The notes beneath the pieces were generated by a model, which was not told the DNA's origin, did not search any database, and saw only the letters and a list, made by a program, of their open reading frames with translations. This document shows, one piece after another, positions 4,751 to 8,895 of a DNA stretch of 8,895 nt. Source of the stretch: JAHFLV01 sp964367845 (GTDB lineage Bacteria; Patescibacteriota; Minisyncoccia; Phycocordibacterales; DATGWK01). Location of the stretch: positions 1 through 8,895 of the forward strand of contig CAYIYW010000026.1 of NCBI GenBank assembly GCA_964367845.1, written 5' to 3'. A program made the position numbers and the translations under genes. Positions within the stretch are counted from its first letter, which is position 1; every line of letters starts with the position of its first letter.

Positions 4751-4780
4751 AGTATAGAAAATTTTTCAAAATAAAGCGAA
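4751..4780 (-). promoter_or_regulatory. Candidate ndk promoter
   Basis: TATACT on the minus strand (4751-4756) matches the -10 consensus at five of six positions and is set in A/T-rich DNA between the terminator (4782-4817) and ndk. The best -35 at 18 bp is TTCGCT (4775-4780), three of six matches. An alternative is AATAAT (4703-4708), 5 bp before the ATG, which would give a leaderless mRNA. One of the two is likely, as the terminator cuts off read-through. Confidence 0.4.
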
Positions 4781-4781
4781 T

Positions 4782-4817
4782 AAAAAAAGGGCCGACACGC
4801 TACAAGCATGCCGACCC
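4782..4817 (-). terminator. Rho-independent terminator of the rpsE-map operon
   Basis: On the minus strand GGGTCGGCATGC (4806-4817) pairs with GCGTGTCGGCCC (4789-4800) over 12 bp, including three G-T pairs, around the loop TTGTA, and T7 (4782-4788) follows at once. The GC-rich stem with direct T-run is a textbook intrinsic terminator. It lies 155 bp beyond the map stop and ends the operon before ndk. Confidence 0.88.
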
Positions 4818-4893
4818 ATATCTGGCTCTGTGACCATTAATTGTCCGTTCAAGATATTACACCGGTCATCGCGTTAGTCAAGATTTTTCGCCG

Positions 4894-4960
4894 AACAGCT
4901 CGTAATATGCTTTTCTCGGCAGAAAACGCAACTGCCTTGAAAAGCATATTACGAGCTGTT
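4894..4960. other. Perfect 21-bp hairpin downstream of map
   Basis: Arms 4894-4914 and 4940-4960 are perfect 21-bp complements; the 25-base loop holds a second hairpin, GGCAG (4918-4922) with CTGCC (4932-4936). It begins 11 bp after the map stop codon and precedes the terminator at 4782-4817, so it would be in the 3' untranslated RNA and could block 3' exonucleases. In build it copies the leader hairpin at 2100-2153: long perfect outer stem, inner ends CTTTT/AAAAG, short GC-rich inner stem. Both stems contain AGCTCGT. Confidence 0.8.
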
Positions 4961-4971
4961 TGGAGCAATGA

Positions 4972-5802
4972 TTAGTTTACGGTTTTCGTCAAAACCTGAT
5001 TGCCGTTTTCGGTAATCGCCACTGTGTGTTCAAAATGAGCGCTTCGCTTGCCGTCTTTTGTTCGCACAGTGTAACCGTCTTTATCAAAAACAACCTTGCC
5101 GGCGCCTTCGGTAAGCATCGGCTCTATGGCAATGACCATGCCGGGCCGGAGAGCCGGGCCATCGCCTTTTTTGCCGGTATTCGGGACAAACGGGTCTTCG
5201 TGCACTTTATAGCCGACACCATGACCGGCGAGGCCTTCGGCGTGGCCGTAACCAAACGGCCCGACAAATTGCTCAATCGCATAACCGATATCGCCCACCG
5301 TATTCCCCGGCAAGGCCGCCTCTATTCCTTTTTGAAGCGCTTTTTTTGTTACGTCCACGAGTGTTTGGGCTTTCTTACCGTTTTTGTCTTTGCTGTTTCC
5401 GTTATTTTTGCCATCTTTATCGCCACCCTCGCCCCTGCCCCCGCCGACAATTACCGTAACCGCCGAATCGGTGATTAAATTTTTATGAATCAGCCCCATG
5501 TCTATGGCCACAATGTCCCCTTCCTCCAAAATTTTTTCACCGGAAGGAATGCCGTGAACCACCTCGTCGTTTATGGAAACGCAGACGCTCGCCGGGTACG
5601 GCGTCTTCACACCCTTCGGCTTGTAACCCAAAAAAGCCGGCCGGTCGCCGTTTTTCTCGGCCAGCTCTCGGCCAAGTTTGTCCAATTCGGCGGACGAAAC
5701 CCCGGGGCGGGCGCGCGACGCCAGTTCGGTCAAAATTTGAGCCAGCCGCAGACCGCCCTCGCGCAAGATTTTTATTTCTTCTTGTGACTTAATCGTAATC
5801 AT
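4972..5802 (-). CDS. map: Methionine aminopeptidase, type I
   Basis: Removes the initiator methionine from new proteins in the cytoplasm, at the ribosome. The pita-bread fold metal ligands are all present: D101 (IDMG), D112 (TDSAV), H194 (GHGVGY), E227 (IAIEPM) and E258 (FEHT). H83 in VVHGIP is the conserved substrate-side histidine. PYPASVCVSINDEVVHG (68-84) is typical of type I enzymes. The 276 residues exceed the usual ~250 by an insert of about 25 at 120-145, between the D112 strand and the next helix: GGGRGEGGDKDGKNNGNSKD..., a low-complexity, charged and glycine-rich loop. No N-terminal zinc-finger extension is present. The start is 5 bp after the adk stop, so translation is probably coupled. 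It is the last gene of the operon; the adk-map pair after secY is a common bacterial order. Confidence 0.96.
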   Translation of the reverse strand: MITIKSQEEIKILREGGLRLAQILTELASRARPGVSSAELDKLGRELAEKNGDRPAFLGYKPKGVKTPYPASVCVSINDEVVHGIPSGEKILEEGDIVAIDMGLIHKNLITDSAVTVIVGGGRGEGGDKDGKNNGNSKDKNGKKAQTLVDVTKKALQKGIEAALPGNTVGDIGYAIEQFVGPFGYGHAEGLAGHGVGYKVHEDPFVPNTGKKGDGPALRPGMVIAIEPMLTEGAGKVVFDKDGYTVRTKDGKRSAHFEHTVAITENGNQVLTKTVN

Positions 5803-5807
5803 TTCCG

Positions 5808-6404
5808 CTAATCAGTTTTCAGCGCGGTAATTATGTCGGCTTGCACGCGCTCCACCGATTGTTCGCCGTTCACTTCAATAAAGTTATGGGTCGGATGATT
5901 TCTGAAATACTCAATCGCAGGCACAACATCGCGGTCAAACCAGTCCAGCCGTTTGCCGATTTTTTTCATATCCGAATCGTCGCCTCGGCCGCGCTCAATT
6001 AGACGGCGTTCGGACAAGGCGCGACTGACATTAAGGTGAATGACATTCGCCCGACGCTTATAAAATTCAAGGGCGTTATTGAGTATCATCGCCTCCGGCA
6101 ACGACCGCGGCATGCCGTCTATTATCAAATGTTCTTCGCCGGTCAATTTTTCAACAAAGAGATGCGACCACATCCAAATGGCGAGATAATCCGGCTGACG
6201 GTCTTGGCGGTCATAAATTTCTTTTGAAAGTTTGTTGGTGTAACTTTTGCCTTGAACAAAGTCCCTGAAACCGGCGCCGGTTTCAAGATAATAAATAGGA
6301 TGTTTTTGGGCATCTTGCCCGCGCAAATAGGCGTCAATGAGTTTGGCCTGCGTGCCCTTGCCGCAACCCGAGCGGCCGATGAAAATTATTGTTTGGGGAG
6401 ACAT
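5808..6404 (-). CDS. adk: Adenylate kinase / nucleoside monophosphate kinase, short-LID type
   Basis: Catalyses AMP + ATP to 2 ADP in the cytoplasm. The P-loop GRSGCGKGTQ is at 10-19, with ETGAGFRDF (41-49) in the place of the STGDxLR segment, and the nucleotide-binding DGMPRS at 96-101 in the place of DGFPR. The LID is short (RRLIERGRGDDSD, 133-145) and lacks the four zinc cysteines found in long Gram-positive forms, which fits the 198-residue length. The divergent base-binding segments leave it possible that another NMP is preferred, but its place between secY and map is the classical adk position. No Shine-Dalgarno precedes the ATG; instead a -10-like TATACT lies 6 bp upstream. The gap to secY (179 bp) holds a large inverted repeat, so adk-map may be transcribed as a separate unit as well as with the ribosomal operon. 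Confidence 0.92.
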   Translation of the reverse strand: MSPQTIIFIGRSGCGKGTQAKLIDAYLRGQDAQKHPIYYLETGAGFRDFVQGKSYTNKLSKEIYDRQDRQPDYLAIWMWSHLFVEKLTGEEHLIIDGMPRSLPEAMILNNALEFYKRRANVIHLNVSRALSERRLIERGRGDDSDMKKIGKRLDWFDRDVVPAIEYFRNHPTHNFIEVNGEQSVERVQADIITALKTD

Positions 6405-6410
6405 GAGGAA

Positions 6411-6416
6411 AGTATA
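6411..6416 (-). promoter_or_regulatory. -10-like hexamer next to the adk start
   Basis: TATACT on the minus strand ends 6 bases before the ATG at 6404, the same spacing as before the beta-CASP nuclease gene. Transcription would start at the start codon, giving a leaderless adk-map mRNA. The hexamer contains the palindrome GTATAC. No convincing -35 lies 16-18 bp upstream. Confidence 0.4.
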
Positions 6417-6424
6417 CTACGGAA

Positions 6425-6600
6425 CTATTCGGGCGTAATTTTCAAATGTTTTTCGGAAGAGACCCCGCAGGCAGGTTTGCTTGGTCTGTCAATGCCCTTT
6501 AGGGCTTGACAGAAACCTGCCGAGGACCAAGTGAGCGCTCCGCTGGAGAGCGCGAACGGTCTCTGGAGAAAAACATTTGAAAATTAATACTCCCGAATAG
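6425..6600. repeat. Large branched inverted repeat between secY and adk
   Basis: CTATTCGGG (6425-6433) pairs with 6592-6600, and 19 bp from 6436-6454 pair perfectly with 6568-6586; then AGAGACC (6458-6464) pairs with GGTCTCT (6558-6564). Inside are two further arms: GGCAGGTTT (6470-6478) with AAACCTGCC (6513-6521), topped by CTGTCAA/TTGACAG and GCCCT/AGGGC, and GCGCTC (6535-6540) with GAGCGC (6548-6553). The whole can fold as a branched RNA or cruciform of about 176 nt. The right arm includes the secY stop codon and last codons. No T-run follows on the minus strand, so it is not a simple terminator. It codes for nothing and could be a palindromic repeat element or an RNA processing site. Confidence 0.75.
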
Positions 6601-7855
6601 ACACTTGCGCGTCCACTTTCTTGATAAGGTCAATGACTACGGACACAACGATGAGAAGCGCCGTACCGCCGATTGCGAAAGTCGCGATGCCGGTAATTGC
6701 CCGCATTGCCAGAGGCAAAACGGCGATAAGGCCGAGGAAGGACGCGCCGACAAGCGTCAGTCGAGTAAGAATGCGGGCAACATACTGCGAAGTTGACGGG
6801 CCTGGACGAACGCCTGGAATAAACGCGCCGCTTTTTTGGAGATTCTCGGCAATCATGTTCGGGTCAAAAGTCACCGCCGTGTAAAAGTAGGTGAAAACAA
6901 AAACCAGAATAAAGTAAAAAATTGAATAGAACCAGCCGTTGGCAAGAACCCGCAGAACAACCTCGGAAACCGTTTTGATAGCCGGAACATTTAAGTTGGC
7001 AAGAAACTGAAAAATCATTTGCGGGAAAAGTAAAATGGAGAGCGCGAAAATAATCGGGATGACCCCCGCCTGATTAAGACGAAGCGGCAGATAAGTGGAA
7101 ACACCTCCGTATACCTTCATGCCCCGAACTCGTTTGGCATAAGTAATCGGAATTGGCCGTTCAGCTTCGGTAACAATTACGACGCCCATAATGACAAGCA
7201 GGGCGGCGATGAGAACCGCGAGATACATCGGGATTTGAGCCGGGTCAAATGTAAAGAAAAATTGGCTGACATTGACCGGCAACCCGGCGACAATACCGGC
7301 AAAAATTATGATGGAGACCCCGTTGCCGATTCCGAATTCGCTGATAAGTTCGCCAATCCACATAATGAGCATTGAACCAGCGGTAATGATAAGAACGTTC
7401 AGAACATATTCATAAGTCCCCATACCGCCGATAGCGCCTTGATTTTTGAGCAAAGCCAAAAAGCTGTAACCCTGAATTATCGCCAACGGCACGGTAAGCA
7501 TACGAGAATACTGGGCGAATTTTCTCCGGCCAATTTCCCCTTCTTCCTGGTAAAGGGCTTTGAGCCGAGGCGACATAATGGTCAAAAGTTGCATGATGAT
7601 TGACCCTGTAATGTAAGGGCCGACGCCAAGCATGATTATGGAAAGATTGGATAAACCGCCGCCGGAAAATATGTTCAAAAGCCCGAAAAATTGATTGTTG
7701 GCGAGAAAGGCGCCGAGCCGAGAAATGTCAACGCCGGGAATCGGAATTGCGGCCAAGACCCGAAAAATAACGAGCGCACCCAAAGTAAAAAGAATCCGTT
7801 TTCTTATCGCCGTGTCGCGAATGATTAGGCCGAGTTTTGTAAAAAGAGTATTCAT
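6584..7855 (-). CDS. secY: Protein translocase subunit SecY
   Basis: Forms the protein-conducting channel of the Sec translocon in the cytoplasmic membrane, with SecE and SecG. It has 423 residues and ten hydrophobic segments, the usual build. Family blocks in order: the first membrane helix and plug region FRVLAAIPIPGVDISRL (31-47), NIFSGGGLSNLSIIMLGVGPYI (61-82), GIGNGVSIIIFAGI (175-188), TEAERPIPITYAKRVRG (229-245) in the loop that contacts SecA and the ribosome, PLRLNQAGVIPIIFA (257-271), and FYTAVTFDPNMIAENLQKSGAFIPGVRPG (324-352) with the second major cytoplasmic loop. The C-terminus is intact. It starts 3 bp after the rplO stop and is surely co-transcribed with it. Its stop codon lies in the right arm of the inverted repeat 6425-6600. 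Confidence 0.97.
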   Translation of the reverse strand: MNTLFTKLGLIIRDTAIRKRILFTLGALVIFRVLAAIPIPGVDISRLGAFLANNQFFGLLNIFSGGGLSNLSIIMLGVGPYITGSIIMQLLTIMSPRLKALYQEEGEIGRRKFAQYSRMLTVPLAIIQGYSFLALLKNQGAIGGMGTYEYVLNVLIITAGSMLIMWIGELISEFGIGNGVSIIIFAGIVAGLPVNVSQFFFTFDPAQIPMYLAVLIAALLVIMGVVIVTEAERPIPITYAKRVRGMKVYGGVSTYLPLRLNQAGVIPIIFALSILLFPQMIFQFLANLNVPAIKTVSEVVLRVLANGWFYSIFYFILVFVFTYFYTAVTFDPNMIAENLQKSGAFIPGVRPGPSTSQYVARILTRLTLVGASFLGLIAVLPLAMRAITGIATFAIGGTALLIVVSVVIDLIKKVDAQVSIREY

Positions 7856-7858
7856 TGA

Positions 7859-8299
7859 CTACTTAATTGTACCGCCAACCTTGAGAATTTTCTCTTTGGC
7901 CGATTCGGAAACGCGACAATTCTCAAAAATAAGTTTTTTGGTGATTTCGCCCGCACCGAGAATTTTAACTTTAGGAAACTCGCCGCTCATTCGTCGGACG
8001 AGACCGGCGACCAGAAGGGTCTTTGGACTAACGATGTCACCGGCCTTGAAAGCAATTTCAATATTGGACAAATTAGTCACTTCAAATTTGGCCTTAAAAC
8101 CCTTATTGCTGTTTTTCCCCCGCCCGCGAAGTTTCGGCAAACGCTTAATGGTATCCCTGATTTCAGGACGGAATTTCGCGCCAGCTCGGGCTTTTTGGCC
8201 CTTCGTTCCGCGACCGGCGGTTTTGCCGCGCTTGCCGCCGCGACCGACATAACGGCTCTTTTTTTGCGGGGTTTTTGGTTTTATTTGGTGAAATTGCAT
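7859..8299 (-). CDS. rplO: 50S ribosomal protein uL15
   Basis: A 146-residue protein of the large ribosomal subunit that binds 23S rRNA and joins late in assembly. The very basic, glycine-rich N-terminal tail RYVGRGGKRGKTAGRGTKGQKAR (16-38) is the hallmark; the C-terminal globular part has NLSNIEIAFKAGDIVSPKTLLVAGLV (76-101) and ends VSESAKEKILKVGGTIK. Length is normal. It lies 9 bp after the rpsE stop and 3 bp before secY. The uL30 gene that most bacteria have between rpsE and rplO is missing, as in CPR bacteria. No Shine-Dalgarno is visible before the ATG. Confidence 0.97.
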   Translation of the reverse strand: MQFHQIKPKTPQKKSRYVGRGGKRGKTAGRGTKGQKARAGAKFRPEIRDTIKRLPKLRGRGKNSNKGFKAKFEVTNLSNIEIAFKAGDIVSPKTLLVAGLVRRMSGEFPKVKILGAGEITKKLIFENCRVSESAKEKILKVGGTIK

Positions 8300-8308
8300 G
8301 GTGGATAT

Positions 8309-8895
8309 TTAAACGGTTGCCGTTGTTTTTGCCTCATCAGAAACTGCCTCGGAAATCGCGCCTGAAGTCGCAACAGGAATCATGCCGGGAACCGCATCCG
8401 AAGCCACCGCCGAAGCTCTTTCCCTCGGTTTAGAAAGCATTGAGAGAGCGGCAATGGTAGCGCGGGCGATGTTAAGTTTGTTTTTGCTTCCGGAACGGAC
8501 CTTGCCGCCGACATCTTTGACTCCGGCCATTTCAAGAACAGTCCGCACCGATGAACCGGCGATGATGCCGCGGTCGGCGGCTGGCATAATGGTTACTCTT
8601 GAAGAAGAGAATTTCGCCGATACTTCGTGCGGCACCGACATTTCTTTGGTTAGATTAAACGCGACCATGTTCTTTCTGGCATCGCTGAAGGCCTTCTCAA
8701 TGGCCAAAGATGTGTCTCCGGCCTTGCCAAGACCGACACCCGCCATGCCTTTCTTGTTGCCGGCGACAATGGCAACGCTAAAACTGAATCGGCGTCCACC
8801 GGTCACAACTCTGGCTACTCTGCGGATGCTGATTATCTTCTGGTCAAATTCCGGCTTGACTCGGCTCTCGCGACGGGCCGGCCGGCGGGTGTTCT
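8309..8895 (-). CDS. rpsE: 30S ribosomal protein uS5, N-terminus beyond the window
   Basis: The small-subunit protein that takes part in decoding accuracy. The frame stays open to the right window edge, giving 194 residues: it begins NTRRPARRESRVKPEFDQKIISIRRVARVVTGGRRFSF and so carries the S5 N-terminal domain (VTGGRRFSFSVAIVAGNKKG) whole or nearly so. A start at the GTG at 8806 would cut that domain and is rejected. The C-terminal domain follows (EVSAKFSSSRVTIMPAADRGIIAGSSVRTVLEMAGVKDV, GSKNKLNIARATIAAL). After it comes a tail of about 40 residues rich in Ala, Val, Ser and Glu (ASAVASDAVPGMIPVATSG...TTATV), longer than in Escherichia coli and probably disordered. rplO follows after 9 bp. 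Confidence 0.96.
   Translation of the reverse strand, partial: NTRRPARRESRVKPEFDQKIISIRRVARVVTGGRRFSFSVAIVAGNKKGMAGVGLGKAGDTSLAIEKAFSDARKNMVAFNLTKEMSVPHEVSAKFSSSRVTIMPAADRGIIAGSSVRTVLEMAGVKDVGGKVRSGSKNKLNIARATIAALSMLSKPRERASAVASDAVPGMIPVATSGAISEAVSDEAKTTATV

Noticed and set aside
8309..8806. uS5 starting at the GTG at 8806
   Set aside because: This start would cut into the conserved N-terminal S5 domain; the frame continues to the window edge with typical uS5 sequence.

Overview
The window looks like a chromosome segment of a Candidate Phyla Radiation (Patescibacteria, probably Parcubacteria-like) bacterium. The grounds are: the end of the ribosomal protein operon runs from uS5 straight into uL15 with no uL30 gene between them, and loss of uL30 is a known CPR trait; it continues secY, a short zinc-less adenylate kinase, map; most genes lack a Shine-Dalgarno sequence; and there is a diversity-generating retroelement (DGR) with a small four-helix accessory protein, a system that is common in CPR genomes. 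This is inference from gene content, not a phylogeny.

Left part, 1-2214: a DGR. In the order read on the minus strand it holds a strong promoter (2185-2214), a structured leader, a 257-residue target protein (1270-2043) whose last ~39 codons are the variable repeat VR (1279-1394), an intergenic stretch, the template repeat TR (769-884), and a reverse transcriptase (1-363, cut by the window edge). The accessory gene avd (367-720) lies between TR and the reverse transcriptase but points the other way. TR and VR align without gaps over 116 bp, and all 18 differences fall on template adenines (18 of 30 adenines changed, 0 of 86 other bases). All ten AAC codons of the TR are changed in VR. This is the signature of adenine-directed mutagenic retrohoming: TR RNA is copied by the reverse transcriptase with Avd, adenines are misread, and the cDNA replaces VR, so that the C-terminus of the target protein is varied while the TR stays intact.

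Middle part, 2264-4697: two single genes on the minus strand, a metallo-beta-lactamase/beta-CASP ribonuclease (2264-3637) and a nucleoside diphosphate kinase with an enlarged core (4059-4697). Between them lies 421 bp of AT-rich DNA with palindromes and short repeats but no convincing gene. A clear rho-independent terminator at 4782-4817 separates ndk from the operon to its right.

Right part, 4972-8895: the minus-strand operon rpsE (partial) - rplO - secY - adk - map. The gaps are 9, 3, 179 and 5 bp. The 179-bp gap between secY and adk holds a large branched inverted repeat and a -10-like hexamer exactly 6 bp before the adk start. The genes serve ribosome assembly, protein export, nucleotide balance and N-terminal methionine removal.

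Besides the DGR, the window has a set of long nested hairpins in four intergenic gaps, and -10 hexamers 6 bp before two start codons that suggest leaderless transcripts. The DGR genes are clearly more GC-rich at third codon positions than the housekeeping genes, which suggests a separate history.
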